From Apostichopus japonicus (Eukaryota; Echinodermata; Holothuroidea; Aspidochirotida; Stichopodidae): 64,000 nt of DNA. The stretch is taken from the NCBI RefSeq assembly GCF_037975245.1, contig NC_092582.1, positions 10,270,001-10,334,000 on the forward strand, in the 5' to 3' direction. Shown in pieces: positions 13,001-28,000 of this stretch. The notes under the pieces were generated by a model. That model ran no database searches and was not told where the DNA came from. It worked only from the letters and a program-made list of their open reading frames with translations. Every line of letters starts with the position of its first letter. The stretch's first letter is position 1. The translations under genes were made by a program, and so were the position numbers.

Positions 13001-16000
13001 GAGTCTTCAATGCCTTTAAGTAATGAACAGATTCATTTCATTTCTCAAACTTTGTGAATAGAAAATTCAATTTCATGGGATTTTTAGCCATTGATCAACA
13101 TTTTAATATATATTTTAAATATATCAAAATCAACTGAACATGCTGTTTGAAGATGTATGTAACCTAGCATGGGCAGTCCAGATGAAGAGCAAATATAGCA
13201 TAGAAAATATTTATTTCTTGAGAATACTACCCCTCTTTCTCGTGACTTTCAACTTTGTTTAGAAATTAAACTCATTTGCCGATTTGTTGTTATTAAACTG
13301 CGTGTATTGGTTTCTTACTTATTATTGTTCGCACATTGTGTTCTTATTTTTAAGGGATTACCGAGATTTCATGCAAGAGAGAAGATAATTGAAGCGTTAA
13401 AGTTGAAAGGTCTTTACCAAGGGAAGAAAGAACATGCCATGGTTGTACCAGTGTATAGGTAAGCGTACATGAATTATAACGTAAGAGTGCAGGTTCACTA
13501 AAATAATATTACCACTGGCTGTTTTGGTTAAATAAATTACATTCAAGACCACATTCTCTTTTAATCTTTAATAGCAGCTAATGAAGATTGCGGTGGTAAT
13601 TGTGGGGGTTGTATTATTTCCTGCATGATTTTGGAAAAAAACATAGTTATTGTTTGATTGCAGTTATAGCAGCAGGTCTTGCACATTTCATGTTTGCATT
13701 ATGAAGCATTCAGAGGTGGTACTTACTTATGTCACTGCCACATGCAATGCATCTTAGTAAGCATTTTAGCTGTGAATAAACTAATGATTGTGACTATTAA
13801 AATTTATGCTTTTAAACTATTGCAAAAGATTGTGGTGTTTTTCTGACCAAACATTTCATTAATCATTTTGGATAAAAAGAATATATATACTGTAACTAAT
13901 AGAATGCACTCTATGTGCAAACATATTTAACACTGGAAATAGAGGGTGATGAATCCTGACAGATATAGATCCAGGGATGTGGTTGGTGTTTTCAAATCCA
14001 CACACAAAAAAATAAAAGTAGTAATTAGCACAACCTTGCTTGTAGACCTGATTGAGTGGGGGGGGGGGGGTGGATGGAGTGAAAGGATAGATAGAGGAAA
14101 GTTAATCTTAGTAGAAATTTCCATATAAAACACAACTGTTCAAACACTTAGAACAAAGCAATATATTTTTTCAACTCCTGACTGTCTTGTTACCCTTAAT
14201 CCCATTACCAGTGACCATGTATGTAGAACCTCTAAAAACACGTCTTCGGCGCGCGAATATAACCAATGACCTTCGTGAACCTTGGCCTACACACAGCATT
14301 AGTGCAGCATATAAACACTGTACTAACCATTCGTTTTCTCGAAGGCCTCCGTGAAAACCTTGAACATGATGCATAACTGCACAGTTCAGTACAGCTAGCT
14401 AGCTCTTCGGATCGTGCATGAATGGGGCGCGCGAAGCGGTGACTGTCAGTCAAAATCTGAATATTCATTTTGAAAGTTGCTTGTTACATTATCTCTGATT
14501 GGTTAGCCTTGTTTGTAAATAAGCCAAGAATCTTGAATGAAGCGGATGAAATAATTGAGGGAGGAGCGAGCACTGCAGCTACTGCAAGTTGTGTTATTTC
14601 AGCAGTAATAATTTCGTAACCTAATTAAGATGCAATTTTGCAAGCATAGGTTAACACTGTAGCTACTTGTAAAGTCTTTACGATGTTAAGGCTCACATTT
14701 ACCTAGCAGCGAGTGTTTGCCGGCATAGAACTTAATTGTTTTTCGTAAATTGGGTTTCTATTCAGGGTTTCTTTTCCTGACTTTTTTTCAGTTGTAGAGG
14801 TCCACGGAGAATAAGTTTACTTTGAATAGTTGGCAACAGTTGGCAATAGTTGGTGACGGTAAAAAGCAAATATCGCCCAACCCTAATTTCAATTACCATT
14901 CTCTATTTCAAAACCAGGAAAAAGGTCATTCTTTTCAACTTAGGACAAAAGGAAAACAAAACACCATATTTTGATGTTTACTTGAATATATATTTGTGAA
15001 TGTATGCATGACTATAAAAGTACAATTTTGCCTTTATTTTGTCTGTTGAAAAATATCGGTATCGTATCGGACCGATATTGGGATGATAATATCGGATATC
15101 GGCCAAAACCGATATTGTTGATATCGGCGCAACACTAGTTTACTGTTAACAGAGACATGATGTAGTCACACAACTTCAATGGTTAATTGAGATACATTGA
15201 CACCGGGTTCTAAACAGACCCATCACCTCTCACCCTCTACCCCATTTATTTCTCTATCCAATCGTTTATCTTTGTATCATTAAACTGGGCTTCAGGTATC
15301 AACTGATTCTGCTGTTAATATTGTTGCTTTTTTGAGGCTTTATTATGTTAATAATTTTCAATCAAGATTATTGAATTTCACATTTGACTATTTTTATAAT
15401 ATGATTTGTTAGCAGCTCTTGGTATCTTTTTAATATTGACACGATCCAAACGCAGCTGTGTTCTTCTTTTACAGCCGATCCAAAGATATTGTTGAGCCGC
15501 TTCTGAAGGAGCAGTGGTTTGTGAGATGTGACGATCTAGCCAAGGAAGCTATCGCAGCAGTAGATAATGGAGATTTAGTTATTCAGCCCATGATGCATCA
15601 GAAAACATGGAATCATTGGCTTACTAACATCAGGTTTGTTGTAAGGCAATAAGTTGCTTTAGACTGAACTCTATCAATTTGGAAAGAATAAAAGACTCCG
15701 CAACATCCCTTTGGCTAGTCTGCCAAAGTATTAGAGTCTCAACACTTCTCTTGCAAAAGTTGAAAACTATGGCAGTCTAAATGCAATTTATTCCTGTTTG
15801 GCTGCCCATAAGATGCTACAAACGTCCGAAACAACAAATTATAAAGTATAGTACTAAGAACAATAAGAAGCATTTTAAGATGACTGCCAAAGAGAAATCA
15901 CAATTCTTGACAGTTTCTTGTACCTGATGTACTCTGTTGCCTTTATTTCCTAGATTAGGCCACAAAACGTTGATGTTTAGCTTAATGATTGTTTTCAAAT

Positions 16001-19000
16001 TAATCAGATTGCCTAGCCACTTCAAATTTGTCTTAAAAAAATTGCACTTTGTGTTGCATTACCTTGCAGCACCATTGCAGTACCGTACCTGGTTTCTCAA
16101 GTAAGGGTAAGGTCGTGCCTAAAAAATAAAGTCTTGTATCTTTATAGTATGCCAAACATTTCCCAGTGACAAAGTAACATTGCACGAAAAGTGTGGGACA
16201 CAACATTTTCTTTATAATATGAAATGGTGTTTAATTCTCAAACCAGGAGCAGCCAGAAGGACAAATCTTACTAAGTTAGATTGCACCTAGTTGGGACAAT
16301 TTCTTTCTGTATTGTACTTTCATGTCATACTTCAAAGCTTTTCTACTGACAGTTTGAGCAGTATGAATATCATAGTTCTATTAGATTGAGGTTGTAGGAA
16401 CTGTTCATGTTAATGCATGGGGGATCAAAAGTGGCAACCTAACGTACAGCTGCTTAAAAATCACACAACTGATAAATAAACCAAGGAATACTTAAAAATG
16501 GGGCCTACCCACATGGTATCACGAGAAATATTACTCTGACAAATTTTGCTAGGTTTGTGGGAAAATTGAGCCTTGAGTTTTATCTTGTGATTACTTTGAA
16601 ATTGTAGTTTATTTTTTGTAATAACTTTCAAATTGTGTTTTTTATCCAGGGACTGGTGTATCTCTAGACAATTATGGTGGGGTCATCGCATACCGGCCTA
16701 TCATGTGAAACTAAAGCATGGCCATCCTATGAATGATGAGGTGACTTTTATACTTTGTGTATTTTGGGGGGGGGGTAGGGGAAGGAGGAAGGTAGGTGGT
16801 TGGGGATGTAATGTTCTTTTGATTCTTTCATGAACCACAGGGGAGAAACTTGTCCATTTTATTCCCTAGTATGGGCTTTGCAGAATACTTCAGGTCCTCC
16901 CCACATATTATGCTATTTGTTGAACATGTCTTACAAGTTTGAAAGCAGAAATGTATGAATGCTAGCTACAGTATTAGTAATAACCAAGTTGTTTCATAGT
17001 CAATGTAAGAATTTGAAAACTTGTCGAGTTTGTAGCAAGAACATTCCTGATATAAGTATTACAAACTATGCTTTCATTGGTTCTTGTTTGTGTGAAGGTG
17101 GACAAGCCTGATCTTTGGGTCAGTGGTCATTCTTATGAAGATGCCATCAAGAAAGCTGCTGAAAAGTTGAAGGTGGACAGAAAGTTTCTTGAATTGACCC
17201 AAGGTAAGAGGAATGACGACGGAACAGAAAGCAAGCTTGTACACGCGGGCCACAGCTGTCGTAGCAAAGTTTGAATTATGGCAACTAATATTGGCATAAC
17301 TGTGTGATGTAGTTATAGACAAAACAGCAATAAAAATTATTAGAATGCAAGTCATTTCTTCGTTATTTACTTTCTTTAAAAGATATATGAAATGTCTGAC
17401 AGGCTACATCAGAAAATGGAAATTATTGTTGTTGACTTTGTTTGTAGATGTGGATGTGCTGGATACCTGGTTCTCTTCTGCTCTGTTTCCATTTGCTGTT
17501 CATGGCTGGCCATCTCAGGTACAGAAGGAATAACTCTACATATTTACTTGCTGTTGTCCTGCTTCACCTCATGTAGCATCAGCGTCCTCTAGCATCAGGT
17601 CACAGAATGATTAACCCCATTTGTTTTGCAATTTACTCACTAAGGAACTGTGACTTTGGGACAAATTAATGCCTTTTGGAAGGGTGGTATGAGGTCATCC
17701 AATTCCCCCCCCCCCACAGTTTGCTTTTAGTCAACAACTTCAGCAAACGTACTAAGTACCCAATGGTAAGTACCCTTGTACTAGGCACCCTTATACCCTT
17801 GTAGGCACCCAACTCAAGTACTCTTGAAAGTACCTTTGAAGGTACCCAATTACCCTGGTAGGTACGCAAGTACCCTTTTAGGTACTCAAGTACTCTTGAA
17901 GGTACCCAAGAACCCCTTGTAGGTACCCAAGTACCCTTGAAGGTACCCAAGTACCCTTGTAGGTACCCAAGTATCCTTGTATAGGTACCCAAGTACCCTT
18001 GTAGGAACCTAAGTACCCTTGTAGGTACCCAAGTACTCTTGTAGGTACAGTACCCAGCTCTAGTACTATTGAGGGAACGTATGTACCATTGAAGGCTACT
18101 TGGGTACAGGATAGACTGATAACAATACAGATTATCTCCTTATTTCATCAGACAGAAGATCTCAATCGTTTCTACCCGTCAACACTCTTAGAAACAGGTC
18201 ATGATATTCTCTTCTTTTGGGTGGCTAGGATGGTGATGATGGGCCAAAAACTGACTGGTGTGCTTCCTTTTAAAGAGGTAAGTTGAATCTCACTCCAAAG
18301 AGTGCTTTGGGTTTCACATAGCTGCAGTTTCTTGTTAGTCTCCTTGTCTATCGCTAAATCCATGCAAACGGCCTCAAATCAGACATTATTTTGTAAGAGT
18401 CTTCTTGAATAGTGTGTCTGTAATCTTGTTCATAGCTATGAAGACTAACATATGTATTCTATGTTAGTCTGTTGTTAAGTCTGACAAGACATATTACATT
18501 ACAGAATGACTTAACACGATCAAACAAAGACTTAAAAACACACTTTTAGGTAGAAAACACTTAAAAGAGACTCGGCCAAGTCAGAAACTTGAGTACCACC
18601 CTGCTACCAAATGTCATACAGTTTACATATCAAGTATGTGGATAATTTGATATCTCACAGATAGATTTGAAATTGGTTTTAGTACATTCCCTAGTCTAAG
18701 ACTAAACATGTTTTATTTTGATACAGTGTAATATGTCCAGTAGTCCAAATGTAGTCCAAATGTAGCAGATCACTATTTTGATCTTCTCGCATAGGTGTAT
18801 CTACACTCAATGGTCAGGGATGCTCATGGACGTAAAATGAGCAAATCGCTGGGAAATGTGATTGATCCAGTAGATGTCATACAAGGAGCTTCTCTTGAGG
18901 TATGTTAAACAAAAACAAAGATTGTCTCTGTACATCTCTGCTAGGTCTGATGATGGCAAACCACTAGATTTATTATGAAATATTGTTTGTTACTTTAATT

Positions 19001-22000
19001 TTTTTTTTTTTCCGGATGCTTCACAGAGTATAAAATAATAAATAATTTGACCTCTTTTTACTTAAGTTGAAGCAGGCCAGTTATGTTAACAACATTTATT
19101 AAAGCTATTGATACAGTATGTGGTTAATGTGGCTGAATTGTATGGAAGCCCATGAGTGCCATTTGAAAATTAAAATTTAATTCGTTCACACAAATTATAA
19201 CTCGTAGGAACAAAAATTAATCGTTTCTAGCAATGAGTTTAATAATTTGTACGAATGAGCTATTCATTCCTCGCTATGAATTCATATTATTAGTTGCATC
19301 AATGGGCGTTTGTAGAATTAGGATAAGAACTTGTCTGTGAATGAAACCGATGTGCTGTTGAAAGAACAGAAGGAATACTTTAACATTCTTATGGACTACC
19401 ACAATGCATGTTACCTCTTGAGCCAGCTAAATGTTAGCCAAAAAGACCATGAGTCCAAATTTGGTTCCGTGAACCCAAGATGGTTTAGGAAGCTTTTTCA
19501 ATTAAAATGGGGTGATACTACAAGTTGCTTTCCAAATCAAACATATAAAGCATGATTAGAAGTGGTACAAGTCATTATTGTTTCAAAAGTTTTAAAAAGT
19601 GTTTGGTGTATTCAGGTGGATGACAGTTGTCCTACGAAGTGATTGCACATTATTGGTAATGACCATCCAGTAGAACAGCACCCTGACCAAATTGGTTAGA
19701 GTAATTTATTATGCAAACCTTGCAGAAATGCTGAGTGTCGTTGATCTCTCCTCAGCCACTTAGCCAACCACCACTCCCTGTTTTTATCCCCCAGGTAGTG
19801 AATTAAGTATTTATACCATTGCTAGCAACCATTAAATATGGGAGATTCTGACAGTCTTTCTCAAAAAGTGTAATTAATATTTTAATTCTCTTTGCAAAAG
19901 TATTGAAAGCTTTATTTCTCACACTGAATGCAGAAGAAAATGTAACTTTTTTTTAAGGAAGACTTTCACATTTATTTGGCATATTCATGAAATGTTGATA
20001 TTCCAGAGTCTTCATGCAAGGCTGGATGAGGGCTTGCTTGATTCTGTTGAGAGGGAGAGGTCACGCAGGGGTCAAGCTGCAGATTATCCAAATGGAATCC
20101 CAGAGTGTGGAACAGATGCTCTGAGATTTGCTCTGTGTACATACAGAGCACAAGGTGTGTGAGTCATACTTTTTATTTAAGGCTTATCGCTTGCAATCCT
20201 TCTTGCATTTTATTCATGCCCAATTAGAACATCCACTTGAAATGGCTTCTATCCATAAGGGTTATTGCTATATGTGATTTCCATATCGTTATATAGTAAT
20301 TTTTACCCCTCCCTTCCGACATACCATATTGTTATATATTGAACAAGCTTCGCCCATCTCAATGAGGCAAAAGGCGCTTGCAAGATGCGATCATTTTATC
20401 CAAAATAATTATATTCTGTTGCTATGCAGCAAAAGAAATTTGACTAACTTCCATATTGTTGGCAGCAAAGCATAGTATTCATACAGTGTAAAATTCCTTG
20501 TAAAATTATTTTGCTTTGATCCATAAAGGTATTGTTGTGTGTTTGTAATCGTTGATTATTGCATTTAGGATGGTTTGGAAGACAAAATCAGAAGTAAACA
20601 TTCATATTTATATATATATTCGATATTGTAACATCACAGCAACAATACTATGCAAATGTTCAAATAATTAACTAATTACCGTTCTGTCTTTTTGGTTGTC
20701 TGACTTGTGTATTTGTAGCATTGTTATTGTTTGCCACAATTGGATCCTGCTTCAGGTCATCCAACTTCTTTTGCTATATTTATTCTAGTACATATGTGAT
20801 ATTTCGACCTCAATTGTTTCCTTTATTTGTTTCCTTCATTTTAATGTGGCCCTATTAATGTTCAATTATTTATGTAACTGCACAAACTAACATGATAATG
20901 TATTCAATGCTGTTAAGTTATGTTAACATTTCGTTCAAGAAGAAATTTCTGGAAACTTTTCCTGTCACTGGAAAGAGAAACCCAGAGTCTTCATTACACG
21001 TAGCAAAAATACATTCAACTCGGTTTCACCATTGATGGTTTAATTCATGTACATTTTTGGTACTCTTCTTTTCAAAGTGGATGATATTAATTTAGATGTG
21101 AACAAAGTTCAGATGTACAGGTTCTTCTGCAATAAGATATGGAATGCTTCTCTCTTCACCATCAATGCCTTAGATGAAGGGTACAAACCATTGCTATTAT
21201 CAGAGGTGAGACTGAAACATTTCTGTCTAAAACTAATATTTTAATCTTGAAATGCTGTTGTCCAGGAATGAAAACAAAATAAAATAAAACTGTTAGCAAA
21301 CTGCTTAGGGAACAGCTGTACAATATTCTTAATTCTTAGTGTCTGCAATGAAGGGATCTGACAAATGAGAACTGGTTGCTTTTGTATAGCATATCCAGTA
21401 TTTTCCAAGATAGTCAGCTGTACAATATTCTTAATTCTTAATGTCTGCAATGCTTCTTTCTTTCAGGCTCAATTGATGAAGATGTCAGCTGATCAGTACA
21501 GGCCTAAATGTTTTTGCGAATCCATTTTTTGATAATATAAATTCAAATTACTCGGCAAACACACGTTCTTCTCACTTGATATGAACAAACAGAGCAACTT
21601 TGGATTACATATGACACCATTTTGTCCTTTTCATAGTTGCATTGCTTTGTGAAAGTTTGATTTGAGGCCATAAAAGTTATGTTTTACCATTGAATTTTTA
21701 TTGTGTTGCATCTGAGAAACTGACTTTATATGGTCTGTGTGTTAGGCTTAGTAGTCCAGCCACTTTCATAGGTGAGACTCAGATTTTTAAAGGGTCATTC
21801 CTAAAACCTAAAAGTGGTACATATAATTACAACCTGGACTATTAGCAGTATTTTTGAACAGTTATATACAGTATACACTTAAGATATTAAAAATATACTT
21901 TTGCTTAAAGTCGTCAGTTGAAAGCCACCCATAAGTCCCTTAAAGTACTTGATCAATTGATTGACATCACTTTGGGATTGCTTTGTACATATACATAACC

Positions 22001-25000
22001 GCTAACTATTTAAACTGATAAATTGGTATCTCCCTCCATAACCTTGGAGACAATGAAGTAATACAAGATAGTGGTAGGCCGTAGGAATATGGTCTACTCA
22101 AAAGGGAGGTTTGCTGTCCCAATGCTGGTGTTCTATTCACCAAACCTACACATCTCTCATGTAGTTTATTTGTATCAGTCAGACTTTGTTATTTTGCCTC
22201 ACTTTTTGGGGACAACCAAATTTGCTGTTCAGACAACCTAAAGTAAGTTATGGTTTGTCTGAAGGACAACCAGAAGACATCTTTAAGGATTTACCCTGAT
22301 ATTCCATACAACTTCTTTCCAATCTTTGTTTATATTTTGCTAATTTTCAGATCTTGCCAGATTGTTCACTAATGGACAGATGGATACTCTCAAGGTTATC
22401 CAGTACTGTGAGAGTTGTCAATGACGGTTTCCATGGTTACGACTTTCCTGTCGTTACAAGTGCAATGTATAAATTTTGGGTGCACAACCTGTGTGATGTG
22501 TACTTGGTAAGAAGTTGTTTGCTCAAAGACAGCCTAGCTTGTATTTGGGGTACTTGGTATCAAAGAAGGTGCTTGGCCAAAGACAGCCTAGCTTTTATTT
22601 TCTTATGTAGTGGGTAGACAGGAATACAAATGAAAGAAAAGAGAAAAGAAATGAACAAATGAGAGAGAAGCAATCTCTTTTTAGCAAATGTGTTTATGTT
22701 TAAGTGATGGTGATAGAAAATATTTATTTTGTTAAAATTCCAATTGCAGCTACCTAGGATTACTGTCGATACTATGGGTTTTTATTTTATTTCCTAAAGA
22801 TATTCTAACAAAATCTTTCCAAAGATAGTATCATGAAAAGGCAAGCTGGGGAGGAGGGGGGGGGGGAGCTTTTTACATGTCAAATGTTTGCCAGCTCTCT
22901 TTTTATTGCATATTCATATTCTTATTGCAAAATACTGCTTTTGAATGAAGAAACATCTTCCTGTTACTGCCCTGTGGAACTTCAAGGTCAAAAATTTTTG
23001 TTTATCAATCACTGATGTCGATCCTTCTTTTCATCACAATTTTCTCTCAGGAAAGTATCAAGAGTATTGTCCGCTCAGAAGAACGAGAAGCCTTGGTTTC
23101 CAAGAACGTTCTACACATCTGCGTAGAAGCTGGCCTCCGTCTGCTCAGTCCTTTCATGCCATTCCTCAGCGAAGAATTATTCCAAAGGTTGTCACGGAGA
23201 CCGCAGGTTGATGAGCCGAGCATATGCTTGGCGCCTTACCCCACCACTGAAGAGGTAATTACTATCACTGATGTCCCTCACTGAATGATTTTCCCTAATG
23301 CCTTTTTATTTTGTTTAATAGGGTGTATTCAATGTGAGCTTCAGACCAAATAAATTTTAGGAAGAAATATCCTTGCGCATTTTGTCAAAACGTAATTAAG
23401 CATCGTCATTAATGTATAGGTCCTTGATGAAAGACAAAGAAATGGCCTGGTTCGAAATTAGCGTAGAGTCAAAAGGAGTCAAAGATTAGGCAGATGTTCC
23501 ATTTTGTAGTGTGCTGAGAAATTAATTTGTGCTACATTGGTATCAGTCTATTTAGTGTATTGTGTAACCTTCCATACAAAAAGGAATGTAAATACAGCTA
23601 GCTACAGTAATGTACCAATATTAGCTGTAGATTACATAATGTTGGTAACGTAACCTTCACATGTACACTTATTACAATTACAAAAAATACATAACAATTA
23701 CACTGACATACTTGCAACATTTAATAATGAAAACAAGTCTTCTTTTCTAAATACATTATGCAGAATTTCTTTGTACTTTTCCATTGTTTTTAATGTTTCC
23801 TTGTTCATTTACTTGTATATTACGCTTAACTAACTGATTACCAACTTCAACAAAGGACTTAACAGTTGAGTTTATTGTTTAATAGAGGAAAGTGTCTTGA
23901 GTATGTGCAAATTTTATCAAATAAATTTGCATTCAACTTGTTTGTAGGAAGAACACATCAATTTATAATGACGCAGAGTCTGTTAGTTATGTTGACGCCA
24001 GTTCTCATTTATAAAATGAATGTTCAGTAGATTTAATAATGATGACAGCAGCAAGGCAGTTACTTTCATTTATTGAGAATTGGAAAGTCGTCAGCCTATG
24101 TACAGATTACGAACATCATGCATTTTCCAAACTATATTTGACACTGATTGGAGTAAAATACTTTTCCTCAGTCTCCTGGTACATTTAGGAGATGGCAGCT
24201 GCGTTTCTACCTGTTTTTTTTAGGAGATGGCAGCTGTGTTTCTACTTGTCATTTAGCCTCTGAAGAAGATCCTGCTAGGATCGAAACGTCAGGCCAACTT
24301 ACTTTTATACATTCTATTACACAGGCTCTCTAGTGGATAAGCAGTTTGCTAACAGTTTTATTTTATTTTAAACTCTTTTTTTATCATACCCTAGCTGGCT
24401 TGTTTAATTTAATGGTCCTTGCCTCCAGGCTGTGCAGACTTTCTTAAGCTATTCATACAGTTTTACATTTGTTCTAGTCTTCCAGCTGAGTGCATTTGTT
24501 GAACTGTTCAAAGGTTTTATTTAATTTTAAGCTTGATAATTCAAATTATTCTCTGATGTTAATCTAGAAAAGAATTTGTTTTACTCCTTTGAAAACCTTT
24601 TGCATACACCTTTAATAGTGACCTAAAAGTATATATTTATCTATATATATTCTTTTTCATTTTGTTTTCAGCTTCCAACCTTAGATGTCCAATTAGAAGA
24701 CAAGGTTCGACTCTGTCTGGATATTGTCAGTAGAATCAGATCCATCCAAAGCGAATTTGGAATATCAAAAGCTACTGGTGAGGACAAATGAGTGTGTGTG
24801 CTTTTATACGTAATTGCTATTAACAAAATGTAATGCTGATACCAGGATTCTAAACATGTTGTGAGGTTATTTTGTGCAGTCATATTAATATTGAGAAATG
24901 ATATTCACGATAAAGATCTTTCCAACTAGAGAGACCTTTAGGAAACAGATGAAATGAGCATGGAAGAGAAACATGGTGGCACTGTTTCCAAACTTGTCAT

Positions 25001-28000
25001 TTTAAGGCACAGGTGCCAGCAAGCTAGTCATGTGATGTAATAAGACCCCAAATAGAACATTATACCCAGGATCTCAATAAAAAAAAAGAAATGAAACACT
25101 TAAAATAGAGATGCCATGCGAGAAACTTCATGTAAGATACAGCCTGGGCTTGAAAAATGAAATGTTATGTTGTCATACAATACACATTCAGTACTAGTCC
25201 CCTCAAGGATTGTGGTAATGGGTTTTGTTCATAGCCGTATCACAGTTCTAACAAAAGAGAAAGTGTGACTCTTGCAACTAATTTTTTTTGTTAAATGTTA
25301 AAATTCCTAGCAGATACACAATAATTGTGAAATTGCGAATAATGCAAGAAATTTAATAAGTTAACAGGTGAGGCAAAAACAAACTCAGAATACTAAACCA
25401 TAGTCGATATTAGGTTTTAAATAAAAAACACTGAAAAGCAAACCAATATTATCAGCAAAAGTAAATACACTGAGATTTATATTCAAAGAAGATAGTAAAA
25501 CTGCAAATGAACAGAGCTCAATAATTATTATCACAGACATAAATTTAAGGATACGCCTCAAAGGTATAAAGTACTCTTTCATCAACAACAGCAAACACTT
25601 CCTGGACATATATCCTGTACAGACAAGGATATTTCCTACAGACACTGTAGTTGTGAGTAGCAAAGATGTGTATACTACTCTTTTCTATTTTTCTTATTTC
25701 AGGATATATCATGTGCAATAATGTTGAGTTGAGGGATGTTATCATAGATATGTGCCCCACCATGAGAACACTGAGTAAATGCAAGATTCTGACCGTTTGT
25801 GAACAAGAGCCAACAGGATGCCTAGCAACCACGATTTCAACTGATTGTGCCTTGTTTGTGGAAGCCAAGGTAAAATCACATTGTTCAAAGGAATCCAAAG
25901 TACATTTGGGATTTATTGAAGTTTACACATTAGGTATTAGCAGTGCGTCATTAGGGCGAAAAGAGTTTGTTTTTTAGGGAAGAAATCCGCACAGACCTTC
26001 TGCAGAGAAAACTGTCAATGTTTATGGTTAGTTGTAAATTCAGTTATCTAAACATCACCTTTATCAAAGTTTCTGTGTCCATTTGGTTGTGAGATGTAGC
26101 ATCTGGAGTATTTTCACGGACCTCTCTATGACATTATTTTTCACTCTCCAGAGGATTTTTCAAAGTGTGATATCAAATGCATGCATTTATGAATATTTCT
26201 GGATGGTGTGCAAACCAGACTTTGTTTTATATTCTGTTGTACAATTTAATTATGTCATAGATCAATTCTTCGACATGTAATATGTACAGTAGCCATGTAG
26301 TAGTTAGGTTAATGATATTGTATATTACAATGTGATCAAGTGTCAGAGCACATATTTTTCTCAATCCATGTAACATTGGAGGTAAATTTATTTCTGATGA
26401 TCTGCATGCTGGTATATATTTCTATTAAAAAACACCAGTTATGCCCAAAATGGTAGCTAATAACATTGTGAATCACTTTTAATACAACTTACCCAAAGAT
26501 TGTAACCCCTCAATTTTTGATCTACATATTAAGAGATTTAAAACGAAAGTCTGCCCCTTTACAAAGTTGCACATTTAATTAACAAATTTCAAGTCATAAG
26601 AAAAAATATTTCAAGACTTGCAAAGTACAGAATTTCAACAAACAACATTCTTGCATGTATGGTCCATTTAGCTACTTGAGTGATCAAACATCAAAATGTT
26701 GTTCTCTGAGGTGGTCAAACCTTGTGTGATATTGTCCAAAATTAACTGATGAAAAATCCATTGAGCACAACTTGCACAAACAGCATACTTTGTATATAGG
26801 TGCCATGTAGCGACTAAAGTGACATATTAACTGGCAAAATATTGTGCTCTGAGAAAGTCATGTTTAATATGATGCTGTCCAGTGTATTGTTCGATTGCGA
26901 TGAACTTCATAATCCGTTCGTAGATCTCATAATTTAGTGACTCAAGCTGTATAACTTGAAATATATTGCTCTTCTTAAGGAGGTCATCTAACGCTCATAT
27001 TATGCTATTGAAATTTATAACTGTTGCAGTTGAATGAAGTTAATGAACCCTATACGTTTGGAATTTACACTAATTAAAACAATAAAAAGCGGTCTTTGGG
27101 TTTCTCTGAGGAACTTTCAAAATTGACATTTTATACTACAAGGATAGACAAATTGTTCCGACTTGATGGTGATTGGTACACCCAATTTTATTTATTTTTT
27201 TTGCTCTCTTCTCACTCTTTTTATTTCATTTGTGTCCAAAGGAGTTTAATGTTTCTGAAATTTCGACCAAACTAAGAAGAAAGTCATCCAAAGCAGAGGC
27301 AGAGTTGAGTAAGTTGAAGCAGCAGATGTCCATCGAAAACTACGAGCAGAAGGTCCCCATCCAGATCAGAGAGAAACATACAGAAAGGGTGAGATCATAT
27401 TTTATTAACAATGTCTTCTGGGTGATAATGTAACCAGGTCTCATTTTATGGTATTGGGACTTTACAGCGTCTCTATACACAGTGGCCTGTCATGTCGGTC
27501 CTATTGCGTGTACTGTTTATGTATCTCTGAATCAAAGTAACACGATCGCATGAAAGTGTTCACCAGCATCCTAACATGCCAGATGATCTTGCATACAGAC
27601 ATGCTCAGGGTAATTGGCCAGATCAAGGTTCCACTTGAGCTGTCGGTCAAACGATAAAAGTGCCTGAGAAAACACGAGTCAAGCTGCATCGAAACGATTC
27701 GTTCGACTTCAAATTTGCAGGCCATCAGTCCGCCTTTTATTTCCTTCACCATTCTTAATTTTTATTTCAATAAAATGACCCTTTAGCCATCTGAGGCTGA
27801 CCAGTTAAAGTGGCTGCACTACTTGGTCTTATTACAGTTCCTCAGATGCATTATATAAACTCAATAGGAAAACATTAACAGTCTTTCTTGGCTTCAAATT
27901 ACGTTTTTACAAATTTTTCACGTACAAATGGTGTTATCTGACATCCATGGGTATACTCTATTGTTTGAGGTAAAATAAGACATGTTTTGTTGATTAATTG

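Noticed and set aside
17666-17992. Repetitive 108-residue minus-strand ORF
   Set aside because: It is a translation of the 20-bp minisatellite in VARS2 intron 15.
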